Source: CmP2 sp052084925 (GTDB taxonomy: Bacteria; Actinomycetota; Actinomycetes; Actinomycetales; Micrococcaceae). From it: DNA of 64,000 nt. This document shows positions 9,019 to 18,139 of the stretch, one piece after another. Position 1 is the stretch's first letter. Each line of letters starts with the position of its first letter. The notes under the pieces are model-generated. The model did not search any database. It was not told where the DNA came from and saw nothing but the letters and a program-made list of their open reading frames with translations. The stretch lies in assembly GCA_052084925.1 (NCBI GenBank), contig JBQDEV010000007.1, forward strand, positions 124,001 through 188,000, read 5' to 3'. Position numbers and translations under genes: made by a program.

Positions 9019-10620
9019 TCACTCTCCCGCCTTCGTCACGACGCCGTCCACTAGCCGGGTGAGCGCCCAGGGGTTGTCCTGCTTCAGCGGTGCCGGCAGG
9101 AGCTCCTCGGGCAGATTCTGGTACGCCACCGGCCGCAGGAACCGCTCAATGGCCAGGGTTCCCACCGAGGTGGTGCGGGAGTCAGAGGTTGCCGGGTAGG
9201 GCCCGCCGTGCACCATGGCGTGTCCCACCTCGACTCCGGTTGGCCACCCATTGACCAGCACGCGGCCGGCCTTGCGCTCCAGGGTGGGCAGCAGCTGCTG
9301 TGCGTCTGCGTAGTCCTCGTCGGTGAGGTGCAGCGTGGCCGTCAGCTGGCCCTCCAGCCCGGTCGCGAGTTCGATGAGCTCCTCGATGCTGTCGTAGCGC
9401 ACCACCAGCGAGGCGGCGCCGAAGATCTCCTCGTGCAGCACGGGGTTCTCCCGCAGTGCCTGAACGGAGGCTTCGAAGACGGCCGGTGCCGGTGCGTGCT
9501 CGGTGTCGCCATCGGATCCGCGGCCCAATGCGCTCACCCCGTCCTGGGAGGAGAGGGCCTCAACGCCCTGAACCCAGGAGTCGTAAATACCGGAGGTGAG
9601 CATGGTCTGCCCGGCCTGCTTGGCCACGGCGGGAGCGACGGCGGCCGCGAACGCATCGCCGGCCTCCGACTTCGGGGCGAAGACGAGACCGGGCTGTGTG
9701 CACAGCTGACCCGACGAGCCCACGACGGACCCGACATACGCTTCGGCGAGCGCTGTGATGTCGCCGGAGAGCGCGCCTTCGAAGAGGAAGACGGGGTTGA
9801 TGGAGCTCATCTCCGCGTACACCGGAATCGGCACCGGACGTCGCGCCGCCGCCTCCATCAGAGCGGTGCCACCACCGCGGGAGCCGGTGAAGCCCACCGC
9901 GCTGATCACCGGGTCCGACACCAGGGCCTGACCGATCGAGGCGCCAGGACCGTATACCAGGGAGAACACCCCGGGGTGCAGCCCAGCGTCCTTCACCGCT
10001 TGCACGATGGCCTGCGCCACCAGCTCACCGGTGCCCGGGTGCGCGTTATGCGCCTTGAACACCACCGGGCAGCCTGCGGCCAGGGCCGAGGCGGTGTCGC
10101 CGCCCGCCGTCGAGAAGGCCAGCGGGAAGTTGCTCGCCCCGAACACCGCGACCGGTCCGAGCGGAATCTTCCGCTGCCGGATGTCGGCCCGCGGCATCGG
10201 CGTGCGGTCCGGCAGCGCCGGATCCACGCGCACCCCGTGATGGTTGCCGGCGCGCACCACGGTGGCGAACAGACGTAGCTGGTTCGTGGTCCGTCCTAGC
10301 TCGCCGCGCAACCGTGCCTCGGGCAGACCGGTCTCGGTCATCGCCCGGTTGACGATGGCGTCGCCTCGGGCTTCGATGTTCTCCGCGATCGAGTCGAGGA
10401 ATCCGGCGTGGGTTTCCGGCTCCAGTGACCGGAAGCTCTCGAACGCTTCCTCGGCCGCCTGCGTCGCAGCCGCCAACTGGTCGGTCTCAAGCAGGGTGTA
10501 AGCCGGTTCGAGAGTCTCATTGGTGGCCGGGTTCCAGCCGTGGGCGGTGCCGCCGGTTCCGGGAACCGTCTCGCCCGCGATGATCGAGTGTCCTTTGAGG
10601 GTGTCGTTCTGTGCTGTCAT
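9019..10620 (-). CDS. 2,5-dioxovalerate (alpha-ketoglutarate semialdehyde) dehydrogenase
   Basis: This aldehyde dehydrogenase of 533 residues oxidises 2-oxoglutarate semialdehyde to 2-oxoglutarate, the last step of the aldarate pathway. The cofactor-fold motif GFTGSRGGG, the general-base region PVYAEMSSINPVF (Glu about 270) and the nucleophile in SSGQLCTQPG (Cys about 307) are intact. It matches the KGSADH group found in sugar-acid operons rather than succinic semialdehyde enzymes. Two in-frame ATG codons stand at 10626 and 10620; GGAGG is 2 nt from the first and 8 nt from the second, so I chose 10620. It lies between the KDG dehydratase and gudD. Confidence 0.93.
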   Translation of the reverse strand: MTAQNDTLKGHSIIAGETVPGTGGTAHGWNPATNETLEPAYTLLETDQLAAATQAAEEAFESFRSLEPETHAGFLDSIAENIEARGDAIVNRAMTETGLPEARLRGELGRTTNQLRLFATVVRAGNHHGVRVDPALPDRTPMPRADIRQRKIPLGPVAVFGASNFPLAFSTAGGDTASALAAGCPVVFKAHNAHPGTGELVAQAIVQAVKDAGLHPGVFSLVYGPGASIGQALVSDPVISAVGFTGSRGGGTALMEAAARRPVPIPVYAEMSSINPVFLFEGALSGDITALAEAYVGSVVGSSGQLCTQPGLVFAPKSEAGDAFAAAVAPAVAKQAGQTMLTSGIYDSWVQGVEALSSQDGVSALGRGSDGDTEHAPAPAVFEASVQALRENPVLHEEIFGAASLVVRYDSIEELIELATGLEGQLTATLHLTDEDYADAQQLLPTLERKAGRVLVNGWPTGVEVGHAMVHGGPYPATSDSRTTSVGTLAIERFLRPVAYQNLPEELLPAPLKQDNPWALTRLVDGVVTKAGE

Positions 10621-10667
10621 CGTCATGACCTCCAGAGAGTTGTCGGTGTCGTCGAAGTCGCTGTGGT

Positions 10668-11594
10668 TCAGGAGCCGGAGATTCCGGCCCGCTCGATCAG
10701 CGCGCGCAGATCGGACAGGTCCCGCTCCGACAGGTTATGCAACGGCGGGCGCACGGGTCCGGCGTTACGGCCGATGGCCTGCAGGCCGGCCTTCACGATC
10801 GAGACGCCGAAGCCCTTGCCCCGGTCGCGGATCTCCAGGTAGGGCAACACGAAGCGGTTGAGCTTCTCGTTCACGGCCACTCGATCCTGACGGCGCACGT
10901 CCTCGTAGAACTCGAGCGCGAACTCGGGCACGAAGTTGTACATAGCCGAGGAGTAGGTGCTCATCCCCATCTGCAGCAGCGGCAGCGCATAGGTCTCCGC
11001 GGTGGGCAGTCCACCCAGGTAGAACAGGCGGTCGCCGTTACGGGCGTAGACCTTCGCGAGGTGCTCGATGTCGCCGATCGCGTCCTTGAAGCCAATGAAG
11101 TTCTCGTGGCGTTCGCTCAGTTTTGCGACCGTCTCGGCGCCGTAGATCCCGTTGGCGCGGTTGTACACGATGACGGCGATGTCGATCTCATCGATGATCG
11201 CGGAGGCGTGCTCGAGCAACCCCTGCTGGTCGTTCTCGGTCAGGTACGGCGGCAGCAGCAGGATTCCCTCGGCGCCGGCTTCCTGGGCACCGCGGGCCAG
11301 CTCAATGGCCTGCTTGGTGGAGCCACCGGCAGAGCCGAGCACCGGCACCTCCGGGCGGCTGGACTCGACGGCGGCCTGCACGACCTTCTTGCTCTCCTCG
11401 GCGGTCAGGCTGAAGCCCTCGCCGGTGCCGCCGGCTGCGAAGAGCCCGGCAACGTTGAAGCTGGACTGCCAGGAGACGTGCTCCCGGTACAGGTCCTCGT
11501 CGAATTCGAGGTTCTGATCGAATGCGGTCACCGGGAACGAGAGCAGTCCGTCCTTCAGGTGATCCGCCAGTTCCTGCGGGGTGTAGTTCGTCAT
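10668..11594 (-). CDS. 5-dehydro-4-deoxyglucarate dehydratase
   Basis: This 308-residue DapA-family (class I aldolase fold) enzyme dehydrates and decarboxylates 5-dehydro-4-deoxy-D-glucarate to 2-oxoglutarate semialdehyde, CO2 and water. The Schiff-base lysine is Lys170 in NFIGFKDAIGD, with Tyr144 in VIVYNRANGI as partner and FAAGGTGEGFSLT as the substrate loop. Both gudD and the talarate/galactarate dehydratase feed it. It is the first gene of the leftward operon (KDGDH, ALDH, gudD, AEC permease) and is preceded by the shared aldarate promoter at 11676-11724. Confidence 0.95.
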   Translation of the reverse strand: MTNYTPQELADHLKDGLLSFPVTAFDQNLEFDEDLYREHVSWQSSFNVAGLFAAGGTGEGFSLTAEESKKVVQAAVESSRPEVPVLGSAGGSTKQAIELARGAQEAGAEGILLLPPYLTENDQQGLLEHASAIIDEIDIAVIVYNRANGIYGAETVAKLSERHENFIGFKDAIGDIEHLAKVYARNGDRLFYLGGLPTAETYALPLLQMGMSTYSSAMYNFVPEFALEFYEDVRRQDRVAVNEKLNRFVLPYLEIRDRGKGFGVSIVKAGLQAIGRNAGPVRPPLHNLSERDLSDLRALIERAGISGS

Positions 11595-11675
11595 GTCATG
11601 CTGCCTTTCTGAGCTGCGAGTGAATCGTGTCGAGGCCTCAGGTCGCCTCGTTCACATCCACCGTCTCATCGAATT

Positions 11676-11724
11676 TCAATACTGTCTAAGACTCAAAAGA
11701 CATCTAGCAATACCCTTAGAGCAT
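11676..11724 (-). promoter_or_regulatory. Aldarate promoter copy 1 (KDGDH-ALDH-gudD operon)
   Basis: Read leftward, an AT-N11-AT dyad at 11724-11710 is followed by 5 nt and then the block GATGTCTTTTGAGTCTTAG at 11704-11686. A TATTGA -10 candidate lies at 11681-11676. The first hexamer of the block, GATGTC, is 17 nt from the -10 and would be a weak, activator-dependent -35. The same order and spacing recur at 15149-15198 and 18209-18257. The T-N11-A core is the classical LysR-type binding pattern. Confidence 0.65.
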
Positions 11725-11763
11725 CACTCTGCTGTCTTCAAAGTTGGCGGTCTTGCTGGGGAA

Positions 11764-13377
11764 TCACGAGCGATCGGAGTTGCGCGTGGACGGCGCTTTG
11801 TCAGAGTTAGAACCGGACTCGCCCGCCGCCTTGCCCGACGTCTTCGAATCGCTCGACGCATGAGGTACGGCACTAGGAAGATCGACTTCCAAAATGGTGC
11901 GCGAACGTCCACGAATGAGCTTCTGCCACGGGACCACCATGCTCAGAACCAGCAAGGCAATCACGACGAAAACTGACAACGAGATTGGACGCTCGAAGAA
12001 GATTCCGAACGAACCATCGGACAGCCTCAAACTCCGTCGAAGTTCAGACTCCAAAATGGGAGCCAGAATGAACCCAAGAATCAGGGGACCCGGTGGAATG
12101 CGCAACTTCTTGAGTCCGTACCCGACGATGCCGAAGAAAAAGGTCAAGAAGATATCGAAGACACTGTTGTTGACGCTGTAGACGCCACAGACGGCTACCG
12201 CGAGAATCACACTTACCAGAATCGGCGCCGGGACCTTGAGAATCTGGACGAAAAGCCCCAGCATCGGCAAGTTCAGAATCAAGAGAGCAACAACGCCGAT
12301 GTACATCGAGGCAATGACTCCCCAGAAAATGTCTGGATTCTGCTCGATAAGCTGCGGCCCCGGGGTGATCCCGTGGATGATAAGTGCGCCAGCGATCAAG
12401 GCAATCGTTGGGTTAGGTGGAATACCGAGCGTCAGTAGTGGAACGAATGAAGAGTTTGAAGCAGCGTTATCGGCTGTCTCCGTAGCCGCCAATCCATCCA
12501 TCGCGCCCTTGCCGAACTTCTCTGGATGCTTGGAGAATTTCTTCTCTGCGCCATATGCGACGACCGATGCCATGGCACCGCCGCCACCCGGGATGAGACC
12601 GAGCAGAAAACCGAGGACCGAGGACCGAGCAATAGCACCCTTCACCTTGGAGAGGTCTGCCCATTTGGGGAAGAAGCTATCGACCTTCGCCAGTTTCCCG
12701 CGGAAGAATCGACGTTCAACATCGATGAGTATCTCGCCGATTCCGAACATGCCGACCGCCAGCGGGACGATGTTGATCCCGTCCATCAGCTCGTCCGCAC
12801 CAAAGGTGAACCTCTGTGATCCGGTGAATGAGTCGAGACCGACGACGGCAATGAGGATACCGATACCCGCACCGATGAGGCCCTTGATAACGGAGCCTTC
12901 CGCCAAGAAAGCGATCATGATCATTCCGAGCAAAGCCAGCGCGAACAGCTCTGGAGCGCCAATCCTCAACGCCCACTGACTCAAGGCCGGGGCAAACAAG
13001 GTGATGCCAATAATTGAGACGGTTCCACCAACGAAGCTGCCGATCGCGGTGATCCCCAGCGCGGATCCAGCCTTTCCCTGCTGCCTGAGCGGATATCCGT
13101 CGAAGGTGGTCACAACTGACGCCCCGTCTCCCGGCAGATTCAACAGAATCGCCGGGATCCGTCCCCCGAACATGCTTCCGTAGAAGATGCCAGCAAGGAA
13201 GATAATCGCCGAAGCGGGATCCATCACATAGGTCAGAGGAAGCAGCAGCGCCACCGTTGCCGTAGGTCCAAGACCTGGCAGCAGACCCGTGACGGTGCCA
13301 ACCAAACAACCGAGGAGGACCCACATGATGTTCTGGAAGGTGAGCGCGACTTCGAATCCGTAGAGGATTCCATCCAT
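11764..13377 (-). CDS. tctA: Tripartite tricarboxylate transporter large permease, TctA family
   Basis: The 537-residue protein carries about twelve membrane segments and the TctA landmarks GTVTGLLPGLGPTATVALLLPLTY near the N terminus and LLGLIPGGGGAMASVVAYGAEK in the middle, which are two related proline/glycine-rich loops of the inverted repeats. It forms the membrane channel with TctB and receives substrate from the TctC binding protein. A hydrophilic Ser/Lys-rich tail closes the protein. It is the last gene of tctC-tctB-tctA. Base composition is visibly lower in G+C (about 52 percent in sampled lines) than the neighbouring gudD operon (about 65 percent). Confidence 0.93.
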   Translation of the reverse strand: MDGILYGFEVALTFQNIMWVLLGCLVGTVTGLLPGLGPTATVALLLPLTYVMDPASAIIFLAGIFYGSMFGGRIPAILLNLPGDGASVVTTFDGYPLRQQGKAGSALGITAIGSFVGGTVSIIGITLFAPALSQWALRIGAPELFALALLGMIMIAFLAEGSVIKGLIGAGIGILIAVVGLDSFTGSQRFTFGADELMDGINIVPLAVGMFGIGEILIDVERRFFRGKLAKVDSFFPKWADLSKVKGAIARSSVLGFLLGLIPGGGGAMASVVAYGAEKKFSKHPEKFGKGAMDGLAATETADNAASNSSFVPLLTLGIPPNPTIALIAGALIIHGITPGPQLIEQNPDIFWGVIASMYIGVVALLILNLPMLGLFVQILKVPAPILVSVILAVAVCGVYSVNNSVFDIFLTFFFGIVGYGLKKLRIPPGPLILGFILAPILESELRRSLRLSDGSFGIFFERPISLSVFVVIALLVLSMVVPWQKLIRGRSRTILEVDLPSAVPHASSDSKTSGKAAGESGSNSDKAPSTRNSDRS

Positions 13378-13397
13378 TTGAGTTTTTCCTTCCTAGA

Positions 13398-13955
13398 TCA
13401 CCACAGAGTGGGGCCGAACAACGGCACACCCAGCAGCACATCGAAAACGTAGTAGGACCCGAGTGGAGCGAGAATCGCCGTCACGATCGTGGATATCCAC
13501 CCCGATCCACCGACGATCCTCATGAAGAAGAAGACCAGGGGAATGGTGGCAAAGATGAAGCCGAGTACAGGAAGAATCAGGCAATACACCACGATCCCCA
13601 CGACGGCAGTCAACACCCACTTTCGCCCGCCTTGCGGCGTCGCGGACCATTGGCACCCCAGAATGAGAAGCACGATGGTCAGGACGAACGTGATCAGACT
13701 GATCGAAAACGGCCAAAGACCTGGCCCTGGGTTCGTGAGAGAGCCGATACCCAGGACATAGGAAGCAAAAACGGCGCTTCCTGCGACCGCCCCGAGGGCG
13801 AGAACACAGAGTCGGCCAATCAGTGGGCTTCCATCCTCCGGCTCGTCTTCGATCAGGAGGTCCAAAGTACTATCAGGAACGTTGCCCGGAGTCTTCGGAT
13901 CGGGTTCCGAAGCCTGAATCACTTCTGCTCCAGAACCACCATTCGATTCTTTCAT
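13398..13955 (-). CDS. tctB: Tripartite tricarboxylate transporter small permease, TctB family
   Basis: This small permease of about 185 residues has four hydrophobic segments: LCVLALGAVAGSAVFASYVL, PFSISLITFVLTIVLLILGC, VLTAVVGIVVYCLILPVLGFIF and TIVTAILAPLGSYYVFDVLL. It ends in VPLFGP, as TctB proteins do. It pairs with TctA. I start it at ATG 13955 (MKESNGG); the frame is open to 14039, but the extra residues are basic and not family-like. It lies 20 bp before tctA and 118 bp after tctC in the same leftward operon. Confidence 0.85.
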   Translation of the reverse strand: MKESNGGSGAEVIQASEPDPKTPGNVPDSTLDLLIEDEPEDGSPLIGRLCVLALGAVAGSAVFASYVLGIGSLTNPGPGLWPFSISLITFVLTIVLLILGCQWSATPQGGRKWVLTAVVGIVVYCLILPVLGFIFATIPLVFFFMRIVGGSGWISTIVTAILAPLGSYYVFDVLLGVPLFGPTLW

Positions 13956-14073
13956 TACGGCACTTTCTGTTCGGAGGCAACCCGCGGATATGTAACGCTC
14001 GGTCGACCGGCGGCCAGGGGCCACCGTTGTTCCGGCCAATCACGAGTACCTGCGATCGGCCTGCGGAATCCCC

Positions 14074-15075
14074 TTAGTTGTTAAGAGTGATGTCATACTC
14101 GTCGAGCTTCTCTTGGTAGAGCTGTTTCGCGTCTTCAAGGGTCTCCGGGATGTCTTCGACGTCGATGTCCCATTTCGAGATGTAGTTGTCTTCGAGGAAC
14201 TGCAAGAACTCTTCGTCCTCGAAAGCCGCATCAACGGAATCCTGGTAAGTCGAGATCACCTCATCCGGAAGACCTTCCGGGCCGGCGATGAATCGTAGCT
14301 GCTCAACCACGACGTCGTAGCCTTCTTCAGTAGCCGTCGGCACATCAGGCAGGAACTCACTACGTTCCTCACCGAAGGTCACCAAAGGAATGAATGTCCC
14401 GTCCTCGAGATACGGGCCTGCTTCAGCGAGCTGCACGGTGGCTGCATCCACTTGAGACCCCAACAACGCAGTCAGTGTCGGGCCACCACCATCCATCGGC
14501 ACATCCCTGTAGCTCACCCCTGCCTGCCCCAGCAGGAGCTTCTGAGACAGCTGGCTCGCAGTGCCCACGCCGGCAGTCCCGAAACTCAGATTCTCTTGAG
14601 CGAGGAGGTCATCGATCGTTTCCGCATCATTGTCGTTGGCATTAACCACGAGCACGTAATCTTCCACGGTCAGCCCAGCAAGGACGTCCATGTCGTCCCA
14701 GCTAATGGGGTTGGCATCATCAACAGCCAAAGGCGTAATAGACATCAGGCTTTGGAAGAGCATCGTGAACGTATAGCCATCGGCGCTACTATTGAGCGCA
14801 GCCTTGCCACCGACGGCGCCATTTGCACCTTCACGATTCACCGGAGTAATCGTCACCCCCATGGGCTCTTCCATGGCATTTCCGAGTGCGCGACCGATGA
14901 TATCGGTGCTCCCGCCGGGGCTGTTGGGCAGAATGAAGTCAATGGAGCCGCTGGGGAAGTCTTCCCCATTCTCCGACCCGCCACTGCCGTTCCCGCAGGC
15001 GGTCAAAGCCATTGCCAGCGCAGCGACAGTAACTCCACCGACCCAGCGACGACGAGTTTTCTGGTTCCTGAACAT
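14074..15075 (-). CDS. tctC: Tripartite tricarboxylate transporter substrate-binding lipoprotein, TctC family
   Basis: This binding protein of 333 residues begins with a basic stretch and hydrophobic core followed by the lipobox ALTAC, so it is an exported lipoprotein that captures a carboxylate outside the membrane. The family signature IDFILPNSPGGSTDIIGRALG follows. ATG 15075 is chosen because GGAGG is 5 nt upstream. The neighbouring aldarate enzymes and the shared promoter suggest glucarate, galactarate or a related acid as ligand; that is inference. It is the first gene of the tctCBA operon. Confidence 0.9.
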   Translation of the reverse strand: MFRNQKTRRRWVGGVTVAALAMALTACGNGSGGSENGEDFPSGSIDFILPNSPGGSTDIIGRALGNAMEEPMGVTITPVNREGANGAVGGKAALNSSADGYTFTMLFQSLMSITPLAVDDANPISWDDMDVLAGLTVEDYVLVVNANDNDAETIDDLLAQENLSFGTAGVGTASQLSQKLLLGQAGVSYRDVPMDGGGPTLTALLGSQVDAATVQLAEAGPYLEDGTFIPLVTFGEERSEFLPDVPTATEEGYDVVVEQLRFIAGPEGLPDEVISTYQDSVDAAFEDEEFLQFLEDNYISKWDIDVEDIPETLEDAKQLYQEKLDEYDITLNN

Positions 15076-15148
15076 ATGGTCCTCCAAAGGTGAGTTGAAA
15101 ATGTGAGTGGTGCCACAATTCGGATATAGATCACACTAGGCACGTGGC

Positions 15149-15198
15149 ATGATACGCGTCCAAGCCCTATAAGATATGACGCAATACCTTCAGAGCAT
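15149..15198 (-). promoter_or_regulatory. Aldarate promoter copy 2 (tctCBA) and lysR autoregulatory site
   Basis: Read leftward, an AT-N11-AT dyad at 15198-15184 is followed by 5 nt, a related 19-bp block at 15178-15160 (12 of 19 positions identical to copy 1) and a TATCAT -10 candidate at 15154-15149. The dyad ends only 22 bp before the GTG of the divergent LysR gene, so the same site could both activate tctCBA and limit lysR expression. Confidence 0.6.
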
Positions 15199-15220
15199 GA
15201 CCCGTGGTTAGGAACAACTC

Positions 15221-16111
15221 GTGTACACCCTCGACCAACTTCGCTGCTTCGTGAGCGTCGCGGAGGAACTCCATTTCGGCAAAGCCGCCGCGAGAATGCA
15301 CATGACCCAGCCCCCTCTCAGCCGGCAAATCCAAAAGCTGGAACGTGACTTGGAGGTTCACCTGCTAGATCGGAGCCCCTCCGGAGTTACTCTGACCGCT
15401 GCCGGGCATTCCTTCCTGCACGAGTGCTATCGGATTCTGGAGAACGTCGAGACAGCCCCACGTCGGGCGAAGCTCATCGCGGAGGGAAAACTAGGACTGG
15501 TTCGCATCGGCTATACGGCGATCTCGGGCTTCAGCGTGCTAGGTGAGATTCTGTCTTCGCTCAAGGCACAGCTACCGGATCTCAAAGTCGAGCTCAAGGA
15601 ACTGGTCACACCACTGCAGATCGATGCCCTCGAGAACGAAAGCATAGATATTGGCCTAGGGCGGCCCCCGTTCGTCAGTGATGTACTTTCGTCTTTCCCA
15701 ATCAGACGAGACAAACTTGTGATCGCCGTTCCCTCAGGGCACCCTCTAGGAGGGAACGGTATTCAAGTTTCCTTGGACGAAATCAAGAACCACCCGATGA
15801 TCATGTACTCGCCGAATGACGCCAAGTACTTCCACAACCTCGTCACACTGGAATTAGGAATCGACCCACACCAAGGCGAGTATCAAGTAACACAGGCAAC
15901 CACGATTCTCGCATTGGTCGCTCAAGGCCTCGGAATTGCCATCGTTCCGTCGTCGACCATGAGCCTTGAGCGCAGCGACGTGCAGTACCTCGACATCGCG
16001 GAACGAACTGAAACGAACGTGGAGCTCCATGCTGCCTGGCATCTGCATTCGAAGAATCCCGCCCTGCAGCCAGTTCTGGAGATCATCAGAGCTATAGGCC
16101 AATCTCAGTAG
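15221..16111 (+). CDS. LysR family transcriptional regulator of the aldarate island
   Basis: This 296-residue LysR protein has the N-terminal helix-turn-helix LDQLRCFVSVAEELHFGKAA followed by RMHMTQPPLSRQIQKLE, and a periplasmic-binding-protein-like effector domain from about residue 90. Translation starts at GTG 15221 behind AGGAAC. It is divergent from tctCBA and has an AT-N11-AT site 22 bp upstream; the same site type precedes the KDGDH operon and gntP. The likely role is an aldarate-responsive activator of all three units. The effector and the target set are inferred. Confidence 0.88.
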   Translation: MYTLDQLRCFVSVAEELHFGKAAARMHMTQPPLSRQIQKLERDLEVHLLDRSPSGVTLTAAGHSFLHECYRILENVETAPRRAKLIAEGKLGLVRIGYTAISGFSVLGEILSSLKAQLPDLKVELKELVTPLQIDALENESIDIGLGRPPFVSDVLSSFPIRRDKLVIAVPSGHPLGGNGIQVSLDEIKNHPMIMYSPNDAKYFHNLVTLELGIDPHQGEYQVTQATTILALVAQGLGIAIVPSSTMSLERSDVQYLDIAERTETNVELHAAWHLHSKNPALQPVLEIIRAIGQSQ

Positions 16112-16171
16112 GCTGCGAGGACGACCTTTCTCTTCGCACCCTTCACGGCTCACTCAGACAATTTTGCCTAT

Positions 16172-16870
16172 TCAACCGGTCAAACGGAATTTCGAATTCG
16201 TCAGGTGCGATCTCATGGCAGTGGCTGCAACCAGCTGATCACCTTCTTTGATTGCACGAAATATGCTTCGGTGTTCCTCAGCCACTCGATCCACGCTGGA
16301 TTCGCCGGACACTTCTCGCCCGCCGTCGAACTCAAGACGACGTTGCGGCATCGCAATCATCGCTGGCCCCAGCGCTCGAAGAGTACTGACGATGTACGGG
16401 TTTCCGCTCCCGATTGCGACTGTCAGGTGGAAATCGAAGTCGCAACTCATCGCCCGGGAGGGGACGCTCAAAGATTCTTCGAATCGAGCAATCGCAGACT
16501 GCAGACTGCTCAACGTCGAATTTGAGGCTCCACGGGCGCAAAGCGCTGCAGCCTCAGACTCGACTGCCGCCCTAAAGGAAAGCAGATGAACACGATCTTC
16601 CATCGAGCGAGCTACAGGGAAGGTTCCTTCGTCAACCATTTCCGAGGGCGGGACTAGGGCATAGCTCCCAGCACCGCGGCGAGTGTGTATGTAGCCTCCA
16701 GTCTGCAAACGCAGCAGAGCTTCACGCACAACCGTCCTACTCACACCATGCTCTGCGACTAGCTCGTTCTCGCTTGGCAGTTTGTCGCCGGAAGCGATTT
16801 TCCCTTCGACAATTAGCTGTCTCAGGTAGTCGACCAGCGATTGAGTCCTCGTCGGCTTACCTAAAGTCAC
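16172..16870 (-). CDS. GntR family regulator, FadR subfamily
   Basis: This 232-residue protein has an N-terminal winged helix containing KLPSENELVAEHGVSRTVVREALLRLQTGGYI, the classical GntR signature, and a helical FCD effector domain. The FCD metal-ligand pattern is visible in DFDFHLTVAIGSGNP, AEEHRSIFRAI and AMRSHL. The GTG start at 16870 has GGGGAG upstream. It lies 57 bp after the talarate/galactarate dehydratase stop on the same strand, so the two are probably one unit. The FadR-class operator core at 18129-18139 in front of that unit is its plausible target. Confidence 0.9.
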   Translation of the reverse strand: MTLGKPTRTQSLVDYLRQLIVEGKIASGDKLPSENELVAEHGVSRTVVREALLRLQTGGYIHTRRGAGSYALVPPSEMVDEGTFPVARSMEDRVHLLSFRAAVESEAAALCARGASNSTLSSLQSAIARFEESLSVPSRAMSCDFDFHLTVAIGSGNPYIVSTLRALGPAMIAMPQRRLEFDGGREVSGESSVDRVAEEHRSIFRAIKEGDQLVAATAMRSHLTNSKFRLTG

Positions 16871-16927
16871 GTTGCACTCCCCGCTTCGGAACTCGCTGTC
16901 GAGAACCCATGGTAGACCGTCAACACC

Positions 16928-18061
16928 TCACCGCGTGCCGAACTCGACCGTCTCAGTAGTCCATGCCCGAGCCTGCTCGGAGAACGTGAAGCCGAGCCCT
17001 GGACGGTCCGGCACAATCATCCGACCACCTTTGGTCTCCAGGCGTTCGTTGAACAGCGGATCGAGCCAGTCGAAGTGCTCGACCCACGGTTCACGCGGAT
17101 AAGTGGCAGCCAATTGCAGGTGGATTTCCATGGCGAAGTGCGGTGCCAGATCAAGACCAGCCTGATCGGCCAGTGTCGTCAGACGCAAGAATTGCGTGAT
17201 CCCGCCGACGCGAGGAGCGTCTGGCTGGATGATGTTGCAAGCCCGCGCTTCGATCAGTCGCTCGTGTTCTGCGACCGAGGCCAGCATCTCCCCGGTCGCA
17301 ATGGGAGTATCGAGTGCGGCGGTCAGCTGCGCGTGACCCTCGGCATCGTAGGCGTCGAGCGGCTCCTCGATCCACACCAGATTGAACTCCTCCAGGCGGC
17401 GCCCCATCCGCAGCGCGGTCGCACGATCCCACTGCTGGTTCGCATCGACCATCAGCGGCACATCGTCACCGATGTGTTCACGGACGGTTTTGACTCGGCG
17501 GATATCTTCGGCGCTGTCCGGAAGGCCGACCTTGATCTTGATACCGCCGATCCCCTCCTCCAGGGACTGCGTGGCCCGCGCTTTCACCTCGTCGATTGAG
17601 GCGTTCAAGAATCCACCAGAGGTGTTGTAGGTGAGCACTGAATCGCGATGGGATCCAAGCAGTTTGGCCAGAGGCAGCCCCGCACGTTTCGCCTTCAGAT
17701 CGTAGAGAGCGACGTCTATCGCCGCGAGCGCCTGAGTGGCAACGCCTGAACGGCCGACGGAGGCACCCGCCCAGAGGAGCTTGGTGTACAGCTTGGCGAT
17801 GTCACTGGGATCCTCCCCCAGCAATCCTTCGGCGACTTCTTTGGCGTGGGCGTATTGAGCTGGGCCGCCGGCGCGCTTTGAATAGGAGAACCCCAGGCCC
17901 TCATGACCTTGTTCGGTCTTGATCTCCGCAAAGAGGAAGACCACTTCCGTCATGGGTTTCTGACGGCCGGTGAACACCTTGGCGTCGGAAATGGGTGTCG
18001 ACAAGGGAAGAGTGACCGTCGATAGCTCGACGTGGCGGATGGAATCAGGTGTGAAAGTCAT
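16928..18061 (-). CDS. L-talarate/galactarate dehydratase
   Basis: This 377-residue enolase-superfamily protein (mandelate racemase subgroup) matches the Salmonella talarate/galactarate dehydratase group almost phrase for phrase: GFSYSKRAGG, LLWAGASVGRSG, KAKRAGLPLAKLLG and NTSGGF. Catalytic Lys177 lies in GGIKIKVG and catalytic His308 in LAPHFAMEIH. Metal ligands are Asp206, Glu232 and Glu258. Dehydration of galactarate by this family gives 5-dehydro-4-deoxyglucarate, the same intermediate as gudD, so it is the second entry into the pathway. The ATG at 18061 has GAGGAG upstream. It is divergent from gntP. Confidence 0.93.
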   Translation of the reverse strand: MTFTPDSIRHVELSTVTLPLSTPISDAKVFTGRQKPMTEVVFLFAEIKTEQGHEGLGFSYSKRAGGPAQYAHAKEVAEGLLGEDPSDIAKLYTKLLWAGASVGRSGVATQALAAIDVALYDLKAKRAGLPLAKLLGSHRDSVLTYNTSGGFLNASIDEVKARATQSLEEGIGGIKIKVGLPDSAEDIRRVKTVREHIGDDVPLMVDANQQWDRATALRMGRRLEEFNLVWIEEPLDAYDAEGHAQLTAALDTPIATGEMLASVAEHERLIEARACNIIQPDAPRVGGITQFLRLTTLADQAGLDLAPHFAMEIHLQLAATYPREPWVEHFDWLDPLFNERLETKGGRMIVPDRPGLGFTFSEQARAWTTETVEFGTR

Positions 18062-18113
18062 GAGCGCTCCTCAGATGGTCTGCTTGACGTCGAACGTCGA
18101 CGCCAGTCCAATC

Positions 18114-18139
18114 ATACAAATACACAACTTGTATTACTA
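18114..18139. promoter_or_regulatory. Candidate GntR/FadR operator upstream of talarate/galactarate dehydratase
   Basis: The core TTGTATTACTA at 18129-18139 fits the FadR-subfamily consensus TNGTNNNACNA exactly. It overlaps a second dyad, ATACAA at 18114-18119 with TTGTAT at 18129-18134. The site is 68-78 bp upstream of the dehydratase ATG. The GntR gene cotranscribed with that dehydratase is the natural binder; this is inference. Confidence 0.5.
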
